From contig JARDZP010000009.1 in assembly GCA_029240795.1 (NCBI GenBank), positions 1 to 46,400 of the forward strand: 46,400 nt of DNA, in the 5' to 3' direction. The notes under the pieces are model-generated. The model did not search any database, was not told where the DNA came from, and saw only the letters and a program-made list of their open reading frames with translations. Position 1 is the first letter of the stretch; each line of letters starts with the position of its first letter. The translations under genes and the position numbers were made by a program. Positions 8,184 to 17,160 of the stretch are shown piece after piece. This DNA is from Haloplasmataceae bacterium. GTDB lineage: Bacteria; Bacillota_I; Bacilli_A; Haloplasmatales; Haloplasmataceae.

Positions 8184-8930
8184 ATGAATAAATACATATC
8201 TATCATCATATTACATATTATAATATTTATTATGTTTATTAACATATATTATGAATATATTATTTTATATATACTATTACCTATTTCAAAACAAAATAAT
8301 ATTCTTAATACAAATATGTATACTATAACAGAAGATTTATTATTTATAAATAAAAATATAATAAATTATTATCCAGTATTCCAAATTAACTTTAATATGA
8401 TGAATATAACATATATCATATATATATTAATAATAATATATATATTAATATATATAATACCAATAATACTACTACAAACACATTTATTTATTAGTAAAGC
8501 TTTTTTTAAACACGAAAAAAAAAATATTATTAAAGTTATTTTTTTATATTTTATTTTATTTATGTTAATTTTTAACATAAATAATTATGTAAATATGCAT
8601 ATATTAATAAATTTATTTTTTAATACTTACCAAGAAATTAATTTTTATCTTTTCGATTTAAATTTTAACTTATATGAATATATATATGTTTATATTATAA
8701 TGTTTATAATAAACTATACATGGTTAATATATCTAGTAAATATGAGCTTATTAAATATAAAAAATAAACTTTGGAGTTTATTCATAATTTTTGTACTTAT
8801 TAGCATAATTCCATCAAATATATACCTATATATTGTGGAACTATCATATTTCATAAGTACTTATATAATAATGAACTATATTACATATATATACTACTAC
8901 ATTAAACGTGCAGAATTAGAAAATAAATGA
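8184..8930 (+). CDS. tatC: Sec-independent translocase TatC (MttB/Ymf16)
   Basis: 248 residues and the only protein gene on the plus strand. TatC is the multi-spanning core of the twin-arginine translocase in the inner membrane. The protein is almost entirely hydrophobic, with about six membrane segments (roughly residues 4-24, 70-95, 115-135, 155-180, 192-208, 212-235). Family features are IPIILLQTHLFISKAFFKHE at about 91-110, matching the TatC pattern of a Pro-rich turn, Q-W-F and ERK; and the C-terminal FVLISIIPSNIYLYIVELSY, matching the last two helices (usually ITPPD...Q). It uses ATA and TTA heavily, and ends in TGA, so TGA is a stop here. Its last 34 bases overlap the 3' end of convergent rpl19. 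Divergence is high, but topology and motif order fit. Confidence 0.75.
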   Translation: MNKYISIIILHIIIFIMFINIYYEYIILYILLPISKQNNILNTNMYTITEDLLFINKNIINYYPVFQINFNMMNITYIIYILIIIYILIYIIPIILLQTHLFISKAFFKHEKKNIIKVIFLYFILFMLIFNINNYVNMHILINLFFNTYQEINFYLFDLNFNLYEYIYVYIIMFIINYTWLIYLVNMSLLNIKNKLWSLFIIFVLISIIPSNIYLYIVELSYFISTYIIMNYITYIYYYIKRAELENK

Positions 8931-9226
8931 AAATTTATCTTTATCTGTTTTCCAGATAATAAGGATTTAACTGTAACTGAATTGTTTAAATTATTTTTCT
9001 TATTTTTTTTAATAACAATACCATTTAAATAAAATTTATTTACTTCATTAGTAAAGATTAAAAATTGAAATCCTATTAAACTTTTTCTTCTTATATTACG
9101 TTTAAGATATTTATTATCTATTAATTTATTCCTGGAGTTTTTCAATGTATGTAGATTATGTAATATTCGTTCTATATTATGAATAGAAGGATAATAATTA
9201 TTTTTTGTTAAAAAAAAATGATTCAT
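8897..9226 (-). CDS. rpl19: Probable ribosomal protein L19
   Basis: 109 residues, near the bacterial L19 length of about 115. L19 sits at the interface of the large and small subunits. The central and C-terminal parts fit: FYLNGIVIKKNKKNNLNNSV resembles the FEGVVIARKGSGINSTF strand of L19, followed by TVKSLLSGKQIKINFHLFS, resembling TVRKISNGVGVERVFPLYS, then a hydrophobic/polar end. The N-terminal 40 residues are not diagnostic. It lies downstream of nad5 with a 62-base spacer and no leader element. The stop overlaps the 3' end of tatC on the other strand. A different small basic protein is possible. Confidence 0.6.
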   Translation of the reverse strand: MNHFFLTKNNYYPSIHNIERILHNLHTLKNSRNKLIDNKYLKRNIRRKSLIGFQFLIFTNEVNKFYLNGIVIKKNKKNNLNNSVTVKSLLSGKQIKINFHLFSNSARLM

Positions 9227-9288
9227 AATTTCATATAAACAATAAAACTATTCTATATAATAAATAAAGTAACTTTGTTAGTTATATA

Positions 9289-11250
9289 TTATATAACCAA
9301 AAATATATAACTAATTAATCCTAAAATTATAAAACCAGAATAATGATAGATTAAACCTGTTTGTAGATGAGAAGTTATTTTTATTAAGGAACTAGTTTTT
9401 TTTGCTATTCCATAAGGTCCTAAAATTTCAATCAAACCTTTATCAAATAACTTAAAAGTATAATTTAAACTACTATAATTCATAATATCAATTAATGGAT
9501 ATATAATATTCTTAGTAAAAAACAAATATTTTCTATTAAGAAAAATAAATAAATTATTCATCCAATTTGTACTTAATCTTAAGTATAAAAAAAAGTTTTT
9601 TAACCAATAAAAAAAGACAAAAAATACAAATATAAAATAAAAAGTTAATATTAAAGGTATTTTTCTAATATATTTAATAAATTCAAAATTGAAAAGATAA
9701 AAACCACTATTAATATTAAACAAATTATTTTCTTGTACGGAAATGAATAAAGAATATTTCCAGAAGTCAGTACCGATTCCGATCATAAGATCATTTAGTA
9801 AATACCCACTAATTATACTTAAGTAGGACAGAAAAACTAAAGGAGAAATGAGAAAAAAAGACCCATAATGCAAATTAAAAACGTACTGTTTATAACCATT
9901 AAACTTATTTAAGAATAAGTAAATATACATCTTTACACTATAACAAATAGTTATAATTATTGAAAACATCGCTAAAAACTGAAAAAAATAAAAGTATTTT
10001 AAATATTGAATAATTTCATAATTATATATTAATTTATTATAAAATAATTCCACTATTTTTTCTTTAGAAAAGAAACCTGAAGTATAAGGAAAACCCATAA
10101 GGGAAAGAGAACCAATAAATATCATCATTGATGCTAAAGGTAATTTTTTTAAAAGACCTCCCATCTTTCTTAAATCTTGTTCATTTGAAATAGCATGAAT
10201 AATATAACCAGCAGTTAAAAACAACAAAGCTTTGAAAAAAGCATGATTAATTAAATGGTACATACTATTATAATAACTAGATAATCCACAAGATAAGAAC
10301 ATGTACCCTAACTGACTACAAGTTGAGTAAGCAATAATTTTTTTTATATCATATTGAAACAAACCAACAGTACTACCAAAAAAAGTAGTAAGACTACCAA
10401 AAAAAGAAATCCATACTAAAATAGAAGGTATTTCCTCAAATAAAAAAGATGATCTTACAATTAAAAAAACCCCTGCTGTAACCATCGTTGCTGCATGTAT
10501 TAAAGAAGAAACCGGTGTAGGTCCTTCCATAGCTTCTGGTAACCAAAAATGTAAACCTACTTGAGCAGATTTAGCGACTGCGCCAATTAACATTAAAAAA
10601 CAAATATAATAATTTAAATAAAAATAATCATTATTAATACCTACGGATACAATAGAAAAAATAATATTAAAATCAAAACTTTTAAACAATTGAAATATAA
10701 TTGCAAAAGCAAATAATAAAGAAATGTCTCCTACTTTATTAGTGAATACAGCCATTATACTTGACTTATTAGCACCAACACGAGTATACCAAAAATTTAT
10801 TAATAAGTAAGAACATATACCTACTCCTTCCCATCCTATAAATAACTGAATTAAATTATTCGCAGTTACCAAAATTAACATGAAAAAAGTGAAAAGAGAT
10901 AAATAAGACATAAATCTGACATTATGAGGGTCTTGTTCCATATAAGAAATAGAATAAATATGAGCACATAAAGAAATAGTCATAATAACTATCAACATTG
11001 ATACTGTAAGAGAATCAAATATAAAAGACCAATATACATTAAAAATATCGAAAACTATCCAATCAGTTAATTTTATATAACATGGCAAAGATAAAAAAGA
11101 GACTTCAAAAAAAATTAAATAACAAAAAAGCGTTGAAACAGCAACAAATGTTATATTAATTAAATGATTTTTATAATTACCAATATATTTTCCAAAAAAG
11201 AAAGTAAAAAAAAAAGAAAGAAACATAAAAAATATAGGTAACAAGTACAT
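9289..11250 (-). CDS. nad5: NADH dehydrogenase subunit 5
   Basis: 653 residues, the expected length. Nad5 is the distal antiporter-like proton-pumping subunit of complex I. Diagnostic stretches are LFIGWEGVGICSYLLINFW near residue 140, AMEGPTPVSSLIHAATMVTA near 240, and HLINHAFFKALLFLTAGYII near 330, carrying the conserved Glu, Lys and His of the proton channel. The C-terminal lateral helix region (about 500-650) is present. Downstream of nad4L with a 50-base spacer. Confidence 0.98.
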   Translation of the reverse strand: MYLLPIFFMFLSFFFTFFFGKYIGNYKNHLINITFVAVSTLFCYLIFFEVSFLSLPCYIKLTDWIVFDIFNVYWSFIFDSLTVSMLIVIMTISLCAHIYSISYMEQDPHNVRFMSYLSLFTFFMLILVTANNLIQLFIGWEGVGICSYLLINFWYTRVGANKSSIMAVFTNKVGDISLLFAFAIIFQLFKSFDFNIIFSIVSVGINNDYFYLNYYICFLMLIGAVAKSAQVGLHFWLPEAMEGPTPVSSLIHAATMVTAGVFLIVRSSFLFEEIPSILVWISFFGSLTTFFGSTVGLFQYDIKKIIAYSTCSQLGYMFLSCGLSSYYNSMYHLINHAFFKALLFLTAGYIIHAISNEQDLRKMGGLLKKLPLASMMIFIGSLSLMGFPYTSGFFSKEKIVELFYNKLIYNYEIIQYLKYFYFFQFLAMFSIIITICYSVKMYIYLFLNKFNGYKQYVFNLHYGSFFLISPLVFLSYLSIISGYLLNDLMIGIGTDFWKYSLFISVQENNLFNINSGFYLFNFEFIKYIRKIPLILTFYFIFVFFVFFYWLKNFFLYLRLSTNWMNNLFIFLNRKYLFFTKNIIYPLIDIMNYSSLNYTFKLFDKGLIEILGPYGIAKKTSSLIKITSHLQTGLIYHYSGFIILGLISYIFLVI

Positions 11251-11300
11251 AGTTATAAAAAAAGTTATAATATAATCACTACTTAAAAGTAAGAAACAAA

Positions 11301-11567
11301 TTATATGAACTTATATGTTCTATAATAACATATTAATAATGCTAATCCAATAGCAGATTCACAAGCTCCAATAGTAAGTACAAGTAAAGAAAATAGTTGA
11401 CCTAATAAATCATCCAAATAAGTAGATAAAAAAAGAAAATTATAATTAATAGATAATAACATTAATTCTAATGACATAATAATTAATATTATGTTTTTTC
11501 TGCTAAGAAAAAGACCAAAGATACCTATAATAAACAGAAATAAAGATAAAATCAAATGTAAAAACAT
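11301..11567 (-). CDS. nad4L: NADH dehydrogenase subunit 4L
   Basis: 88 residues, three membrane helices. Nad4L is part of the inner proton-channel module. It has the conserved MSLELMLLSINYNFL segment with the membrane Glu, and the later GACESAIGLALLICYYR with the second conserved Glu. It follows nad3 with 37 bases, in which a leader element lies 29 nt ahead of its ATG. Confidence 0.97.
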   Translation of the reverse strand: MFLHLILSLFLFIIGIFGLFLSRKNIILIIMSLELMLLSINYNFLFLSTYLDDLLGQLFSLLVLTIGACESAIGLALLICYYRTYKFI

Positions 11568-11596
11568 AGTTAATATAATTATTAAAAAATAAAAAT

Positions 11597-11606
11597 GTAA
11601 TCAATT
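11597..11606 (-). promoter_or_regulatory. Leader element AATTGATTAC before nad4L
   Basis: Exact copy, 29 nt before the nad4L ATG. The TAA stop of nad3 forms the first bases of the extended element TAATTGATTAC. Confidence 0.65.
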
Positions 11607-12021
11607 AATCCCAATCTAAAGATCCCTTCTTCCATTCATAAACGAAACCAATAATTAAAATTATAATAAATATATACATAATATAATAACCAAAGAAGAA
11701 TAATTGCTTAAAACTAATTGCCCATGGAAAAAAAAAAACTACTTCAACATCAAATATTATAAATAATATAGAAATTAAATAAAATTTAACATAAAAAGGT
11801 TCACGAGCATCAGAAAAAGGGTCAAAACCACACTCATATCCTGAATTTTTTTCATTATATGGATTTTTTATTGTTATTATATAACAAAGAGCTAATATTA
11901 AAAAAGAGACACCTAAAAGTACAAAAAAATAGAAAAAAAAATTAGAATATTCATTATAATAATAATATGTATTTCCCATCGGGTAAAAAGAATTTATATT
12001 TTCATTTAAAATTTTTTTCAT
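11605..12021 (-). CDS. nad3: NADH dehydrogenase subunit 3
   Basis: 138 residues, a little longer than the usual 118-120 because of an N-terminal extension of about 20. Nad3 forms the mobile loop near the quinone site. The loop motif is clear: NSGYECGFDPFSDAREPFYV with the redox-switch cysteine, then FYLISILFIIFDVEVVFFFPWA. The membrane helix order matches the family. Confidence 0.98.
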   Translation of the reverse strand: MKKILNENINSFYPMGNTYYYYNEYSNFFFYFFVLLGVSFLILALCYIITIKNPYNEKNSGYECGFDPFSDAREPFYVKFYLISILFIIFDVEVVFFFPWAISFKQLFFFGYYIMYIFIIILIIGFVYEWKKGSLDWD

Positions 12022-12046
12022 AAGAACGAATTAAAAAAAACAACAA

Positions 12047-12056
12047 GTAATCAATT
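12047..12056 (-). promoter_or_regulatory. Leader element AATTGATTAC before nad3
   Basis: Exact copy, 25 nt before the nad3 ATG and about 10 nt after the orf174 stop, so it belongs to neither coding frame. Confidence 0.65.
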
Positions 12057-12066
12057 ATAATATTAT

Positions 12067-12591
12067 TTAATAATAAATTTTAACAAAAACAGTATAAAAA
12101 GAAAGGTCGAAAAAAAAAATAAAAAAAAAAAAGGTAAAAATAGAAAAAAAAAAATAAATAAGATTATAATTTTGCTGGAAATAATCTATCAACAAATCAT
12201 AAATATATAAGGACCAATTTCTTAATAAATAAAGAAACAAAATAAATAATTGAGATAATAAATAATAAACAGCTAATAATTGATGGTTTAAAAAATTATA
12301 ATGATTTGAATAAGCTAAATTATCTAAAGAATCACTAAAAAGAATATTAAAATCAATAAAAAATAAAAGTAAAAAACTACAAAAAAAAGCAGAAATTCTC
12401 AATAAAAAGTCACTTGTTTTACGATTTTCTAAGTCAACTATAGCCTTTTCTAAAAAATAAAAAAGAAAATAAATAAAAAATAATAAAAATGAATAATGAA
12501 TAAAACTAGAAAAAGTGGAAATATAACCCCAAAATAAAAATAAGAAAAAAAAATAAAAAAAACAAAATAAATTTGAAATAACCATATACAA
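12067..12591 (-). CDS. Hydrophobic protein of unknown identity (orf174), possibly SDH4-like
   Basis: 174 residues, very hydrophobic, about four or five membrane segments (about 5-30, 32-48, 60-84, 103-125, 140-170). No family is certain. The part from residue 57 resembles a succinate dehydrogenase membrane anchor: an LRISAFFCSFLLLFF stretch like the QRITA-type quinone-site helix, then after a second helix LRNWSLYIYDLLIDYF, similar to the H-x-GL-x-V-x-x-DY segment of SDH4. The usual heme-ligand His is not in place (Arg, codon AGA). Sdh2 is encoded in this genome and sdh3/sdh4 are not otherwise found. It lies between nad7 and nad3 with leader elements on both sides, so it is surely expressed. 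Treat SDH4 as a hypothesis. Confidence 0.75.
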   Translation of the reverse strand: MYMVISNLFCFFYFFFLFLFWGYISTFSSFIHYSFLLFFIYFLFYFLEKAIVDLENRKTSDFLLRISAFFCSFLLLFFIDFNILFSDSLDNLAYSNHYNFLNHQLLAVYYLLSQLFILFLYLLRNWSLYIYDLLIDYFQQNYNLIYFFFSIFTFFFFIFFFDLSFYTVFVKIYY

Positions 12592-12610
12592 AAATAATTA
12601 ATAAAAAAAA

Positions 12611-12620
12611 GTAATCAATT
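12611..12620 (-). promoter_or_regulatory. Leader element AATTGATTAC before orf174
   Basis: Exact copy, 19 nt before the orf174 ATG, the shortest spacing seen. It lies three bases after the nad7 stop. Confidence 0.65.
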
Positions 12621-12623
12621 AAA

Positions 12624-13823
12624 TTATCGATCTATTTCTCCAAAAACAATATCCAAAGTACCAATTACAGTAACAAGATCAGCAATCATATGTCCAACAA
12701 CCAAACTATTTAAGGCTTGTAAATGCATAAATCCTGGAGCTCTAACCTTACATCTGTATGGTTTATTTGATGCATCTGAAACAATAAACGCACCTGTTTC
12801 TCCTTTAGGAGCCTCTACACATCCATAAGAATAACCTTGAGGTACTATTAACCCTTCACTATACAATTTAAAATGGTGAATTAATGATTCCATAGAAGAC
12901 TTCATTTGTATTCTATACGGTGGAGTTATTTTGTGATCATCCACACGAACCAATCCTAAAGGTATCATATTAAGAGCTTGAGAAATAATATTAATACTCT
13001 CTCTCATTTCTTCAATTCTTATTAGATATCGATCATAACTATCCCCATAAATTCCTGTAGGTACAAAAAAATTAATTTTATTATAAACTTCATAAGTTTC
13101 TACTTTACGAAGATCCCAAGCTAAACCAGTAGATCTCAAAAGAGGTCCACTTAAGCCAAGATCAATAGCTTGTCTACAATTGATCTTACCAACATCAATT
13201 AAACGTTGTTTCCATATTCTATTTGTAGTAAGCATTTCTTCCATTTCGTCAATTCTAGAAGTAAATTGCGAAATAAATAAATGAATATCATTTAATAAGC
13301 CAATCGGTAAATCAAATGATACTCCTCCAATTCTAAAATAATTTGCATGCATTCGTGCTCCTGAAACTCTTTCATAGAATTCCATTATCTTCTCTCTCTC
13401 TTCAAAGGCCCATAAAAAAGGAGTTAATGCTCCTACATCTAAAGCATGAGTAGTAATAGCTAATAAATGATTTAATAGCCGAGTCAATTCCGAGAAAATA
13501 ACTCTTATATATTGAGCACGTAATGGTATTTCACACAACAACAATTTCTCTACTGCTAAACAATAAGTATGCTCCTGACACATCATAGAAACATAATCTA
13601 AACGATCAAAATAAGGTAAAGCTTGCATGTAAGTTTTATACTCGATTAATTTTTCTGTACCCCTATGCAATAATCCTATATGCGGATCTGCATTCTTAAT
13701 TACTTCACCATCAAGTTCTAAAATTAAACGAAGCACTCCATGAGCAGCAGGATGTTGTGGACCAAAATTCAACATAAAATTCTTAATTTCATTATTCTTT
13801 TCAACTAACATAAAATTATACAA
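12624..13823 (-). CDS. nad7: NADH dehydrogenase subunit 7 (49 kDa)
   Basis: 399 residues, full length. Nad7 lines the quinone-binding cavity of complex I. The family signature [14 protein letters not shown] is at about residues 20-33, [18 protein letters not shown] at about 48-65, [14 protein letters not shown] near 310, and the C-terminal [12 protein letters not shown] is intact. Very conserved, no anomalies seen. The spacer to cox1 upstream is about 100 bases and shows no good leader element. Confidence 0.99.
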   Translation of the reverse strand: MYNFMLVEKNNEIKNFMLNFGPQHPAAHGVLRLILELDGEVIKNADPHIGLLHRGTEKLIEYKTYMQALPYFDRLDYVSMMCQEHTYCLAVEKLLLCEIPLRAQYIRVIFSELTRLLNHLLAITTHALDVGALTPFLWAFEEREKIMEFYERVSGARMHANYFRIGGVSFDLPIGLLNDIHLFISQFTSRIDEMEEMLTTNRIWKQRLIDVGKINCRQAIDLGLSGPLLRSTGLAWDLRKVETYEVYNKINFFVPTGIYGDSYDRYLIRIEEMRESINIISQALNMIPLGLVRVDDHKITPPYRIQMKSSMESLIHHFKLYSEGLIVPQGYSYGCVEAPKGETGAFIVSDASNKPYRCKVRAPGFMHLQALNSLVVGHMIADLVTVIGTLDIVFGEIDR

Positions 13824-13927
13824 AATAGTAAATAATATAAATATAATAATAAATTTATTAAAAACAAAAAAAACAAGTAAAAAGAATTAATATAAGAAAT
13901 AAATAATGTAAAAAAAACCTTAATCTA

Positions 13928-15838
13928 CTAGTTATTAATTTCTCTGTTTTTTCTAGTAGAACTGTAAAAGACTTCAATATAAAGATCAAAATATTTATCT
14001 ATACCAGAAGCAAAAGGAAGATTCATTTTTAAATTTGAAGAATCCTTAAAAAAATAATTCTTTCTATATTTTTTATATTTTTTAGAAACAGTAATAACTT
14101 TAGGAGCTACTACAAATGTATGAGCTGGTACAGGAGAAGGCAAAGTCCACTCTAAAGTAGAACTCTTTATATTTTTTAATTTAACTACATATTTCAATTG
14201 AGCTAAATAATTATATAATATCCATTTAGAATAATATTGTTGATCTAATTTAGAAGTTCCAAATTTCTTATACTCTTTAGAAATAAAATTTTTTGTAATA
14301 TAATGAGATAGTCGTAACATACGATATGTTATCTCATCATGAGTAGAAAAAATCCATGGGTTTCTAGTACAAGGAACTTGTTGAACTAAAGCATCATATA
14401 CAATATAAAAAAAAAATAAAAGACTAAAAAATGAAATTAAAGCTCCAAAAGAAGCAAAAGTATTCCATGTTTGATACATATCTGGGTAATCAGGTATTCT
14501 TCTAGGCATTCCTGCAATTCCTAAAAAGTGCATTGGGAAGAATGTTAAATTTGCACCAATAAAAGTTAACCAAAAATGACATTGTCCTAAGTATTCTGAA
14601 TATTGAAAACCACTCATTTTTCCAAACCAATAATAAAATCCGCGAGGAATAGCAAAAACTGCACCCATAGATAATACATAGTGAAAGTGAGCAACTACGT
14701 AATAAGTATCATGTAATGATACATCTATACCAGCATTAGATAAAATAATACCTGTTAAACCTCCCATTGTGAATAACGCAACAAATCCCACAGCAAAATA
14801 CATAGGAGTGTAAAACCAAATACTACCTCCCCACATTGTAGCTAACCAATTAAAAATTTTAATTCCAGTAGGAATTGCAATAACCATTGTAGCAGAAGTG
14901 AAATAAGCTTTTGTATTTGTGTCTATACCTGAAGTATACATATGGTGTGCCCATACAATAAATCCTATTATTCCTATAAGAATAATAGCCGCTACCATGG
15001 AAGTATGTCCAAAAATACGTTTTTGAGAAAAAGTAGCAATTACATGACTAACAATACCAAAGCCTGGAATAACTAAAATATAAACTTCTGGATGACCAAA
15101 AAACCAAAAAAGATGTTGATATAATACTACATCTCCTCCACCAGAAGGGTCAAAAAAACTTGTATTAAAATTACGATCGAACAATAACAATGTAATTGCT
15201 GCAGCTAAAACAGGAATAGCTAGTAATAATAAAAATGATGTAATAAATACGGACCACACAAATAAAGGCATATCCTTTAAATACATAGATTCACTTTTAA
15301 AATACAACACAGTACATACAAAATTAATTGAAGCAACAATAGAGGAAACACCTGCTAAATGAAAACTTAATATTAAAAAATCAATACTTGCACTTGAATG
15401 TGTTTGTAAAGATGAAAGAGGAGGATATAATGTCCAACCAGTACCAGGACCTCCATCAACAAAAGTTGAAATTAAAGCTAATAATGTAGATGGAGGTAAT
15501 ATCCAAAAACTAAAGTTGTTTAATCTTGGAAATGCCATATCTGGAGCACCGATTAAAATAGGAACGAAATAATTACCAAATCCACCAAACAAAATAGGTA
15601 CAACAACAACAAACAACATTAACACACCATGCATTGTAGTTACCATATTATAAAACTGATATTCACCAAATAATATTTGATCTCCAGGAAAAGCTAATTC
15701 TAAACGAATAATCATAGATAAAAGAACAGCTAAAAAACCATTAAAAATACCGAAAAAAATATATAATATACCAATTCTTTTATGATTAGTTGTCCAAACC
15801 CAACGTTTCCAAACTCTATCATAATAACTTAATTTCAT
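13928..15838 (-). CDS. cox1: Cytochrome c oxidase subunit 1
   Basis: 636 residues, against about 520-530 usual. Cox1 is the catalytic heme a/a3-CuB subunit of complex IV. The core is intact: [13 protein letters not shown] at the N-terminus, the CuB/heme helix [17 protein letters not shown], the K-channel helix, and [20 protein letters not shown] with the heme ligands. The canonical tail [17 protein letters not shown] begins at residue 559 and is followed by about 60 extra residues; a further insertion of about 60 lies between the NPW segment and this tail. In helix X, residues 398-399 read Pro-Arg (AIPRGFYYW) where homologues have small or hydrophobic residues. The first six codons form one arm of a 46-bp palindrome. 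Ends in TAG. Confidence 0.99.
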   Translation of the reverse strand: MKLSYYDRVWKRWVWTTNHKRIGILYIFFGIFNGFLAVLLSMIIRLELAFPGDQILFGEYQFYNMVTTMHGVLMLFVVVVPILFGGFGNYFVPILIGAPDMAFPRLNNFSFWILPPSTLLALISTFVDGGPGTGWTLYPPLSSLQTHSSASIDFLILSFHLAGVSSIVASINFVCTVLYFKSESMYLKDMPLFVWSVFITSFLLLLAIPVLAAAITLLLFDRNFNTSFFDPSGGGDVVLYQHLFWFFGHPEVYILVIPGFGIVSHVIATFSQKRIFGHTSMVAAIILIGIIGFIVWAHHMYTSGIDTNTKAYFTSATMVIAIPTGIKIFNWLATMWGGSIWFYTPMYFAVGFVALFTMGGLTGIILSNAGIDVSLHDTYYVVAHFHYVLSMGAVFAIPRGFYYWFGKMSGFQYSEYLGQCHFWLTFIGANLTFFPMHFLGIAGMPRRIPDYPDMYQTWNTFASFGALISFFSLLFFFYIVYDALVQQVPCTRNPWIFSTHDEITYRMLRLSHYITKNFISKEYKKFGTSKLDQQYYSKWILYNYLAQLKYVVKLKNIKSSTLEWTLPSPVPAHTFVVAPKVITVSKKYKKYRKNYFFKDSSNLKMNLPFASGIDKYFDLYIEVFYSSTRKNREINN

Positions 15839-15867
15839 AAAATTAATTTTATGAAATTAAGTTATTA
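15822..15867. repeat. 46-bp perfect palindrome over the cox1 start
   Basis: Arms of 23 bases, 15822-15844 and 15845-15867, are exact complements with no loop. The minus-strand ATG of cox1 (15838) lies in the left arm, and a mirror ATG lies in the right arm. In the mRNA the leader would fold onto the first codons. Confidence 0.95.
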
Positions 15868-15945
15868 AATTGAATACAATATAATATATACTATAGATAT
15901 AAACAAAATTATTCTTATCCAAGTAACATTTATTTAATATGATTT

Positions 15946-17109
15946 TTATTTTTTTCTAAAATAAAAATTTGAATATATACTTGAAACAGAAAGAAAGGAT
16001 AAGAAATAAAGAATATGAATATGAGAACATATCAATCCTAATTCTATATATGGAGTAACTGGTAATTGTCCACCTAAATAACCTAAGAATAAGAAATTAA
16101 ATACAAATATCCAAAACATAATTCGATTAAAAGGTTTATAATTTTTATTTTTAATAAGCTCTCTATCAAGAAAAGGTAAAAAAAATAATATTATTATTGA
16201 CAAGAACATTAAAATGATACCATAAGTTTTACTAGATATAGAACGTAAAATACCATACATTGGTAAGAAATACCATTCAGGTACAATATGTGCAGGTGTC
16301 ACTAAAGGATTAGCGTTAATATAATTATCGCTATGTCCTAAAGACTCTGGAAAAAAAAAGACAAAAATAGAAAAAAAGATAAAACATATGAAAAGACCAA
16401 AAAGATCTTTAACAAGAAAGAAAGGATAAAAATTAACTTTATCAAGCTTACTACTTCTAACTCCTAAAGGATTAGAACTTCCTGCCTTGTGTAACTGAAA
16501 AATATGATGAATAGCAAGCACGGCTATAATAAAAGGTAATAAATAATGTAAACTAAAAAATCTGTTCAATGTTGAATTATTGATGGAATAACCTCCCCAA
16601 ACCCAATAAACAATATCTTTTCCAAAATATGGAATAACAGTTAAAGAATTAGTAATTACGGTTGCTGCCCAATAACTCATTTGTCCCCAAGGTAGTACAT
16701 AACCTAAAAAAGCAGTACCCATCATCAATACATAAATAATAACTCCAGTAAACCACACTAACATTCTTGGTTTTTGATAAGAGCCATAGTATATACCTTT
16801 CAAAATGTGTAAGTAAACCATGATAAAAAAAAATGAGGCTCCGTTAGAATGCATATAACGTATAAGCCAACCATAATTTATATCTCTCATTATATGCTGA
16901 ACACTGGCAAATGCATGATCTACTTCTGGAGTATAAAACATACTTAAAAAGATACCAGTAACAAATTGAATACCTAAAAAGATACCTGACATGAATCCAA
17001 AATTCCAAAAGTAATTCAAATTCATAGGACTTGGATAGTAAATTAAATATGAATAAAATTTACGAACTGCGAAATCTGCAAAAAGAATATTAGATAATTT
17101 ATTAAACAT
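15946..17109 (-). CDS. cob: Apocytochrome b
   Basis: 387 residues, full length. It is the heme b subunit of complex III with both quinone sites. Diagnostic parts are NLNYFWNFGFMSGIFLGIQF, the Qo region GYVLPWGQMSYWAATVITN, the His ligands in HYLLPFIIAVLAIHHIF, and the PEWYFLPMYGILRSI segment of the Qo site. Followed by cox1 after about 107 bases, preceded by cox11. Confidence 0.99.
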   Translation of the reverse strand: MFNKLSNILFADFAVRKFYSYLIYYPSPMNLNYFWNFGFMSGIFLGIQFVTGIFLSMFYTPEVDHAFASVQHIMRDINYGWLIRYMHSNGASFFFIMVYLHILKGIYYGSYQKPRMLVWFTGVIIYVLMMGTAFLGYVLPWGQMSYWAATVITNSLTVIPYFGKDIVYWVWGGYSINNSTLNRFFSLHYLLPFIIAVLAIHHIFQLHKAGSSNPLGVRSSKLDKVNFYPFFLVKDLFGLFICFIFFSIFVFFFPESLGHSDNYINANPLVTPAHIVPEWYFLPMYGILRSISSKTYGIILMFLSIIILFFLPFLDRELIKNKNYKPFNRIMFWIFVFNFLFLGYLGGQLPVTPYIELGLICSHIHILYFLSFLSVSSIYSNFYFRKK

Positions 17110-17137
17110 AAACTAAAAATTTCTTAATTTACTAAAA

Positions 17138-17147
17138 GTAATCAATT
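17138..17147 (-). promoter_or_regulatory. Leader element AATTGATTAC before cob
   Basis: Exact copy, 28 nt before the cob ATG, with 13 bases separating it from the cox11 stop. Confidence 0.65.
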
Positions 17148-17160
17148 TTAAAAAATTCTC

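Noticed and set aside
8369-8578. 69-codon minus-strand open frame opposite tatC
   Set aside because: Ile/Lys-rich shadow; the plus-strand frame is longer and matches TatC.
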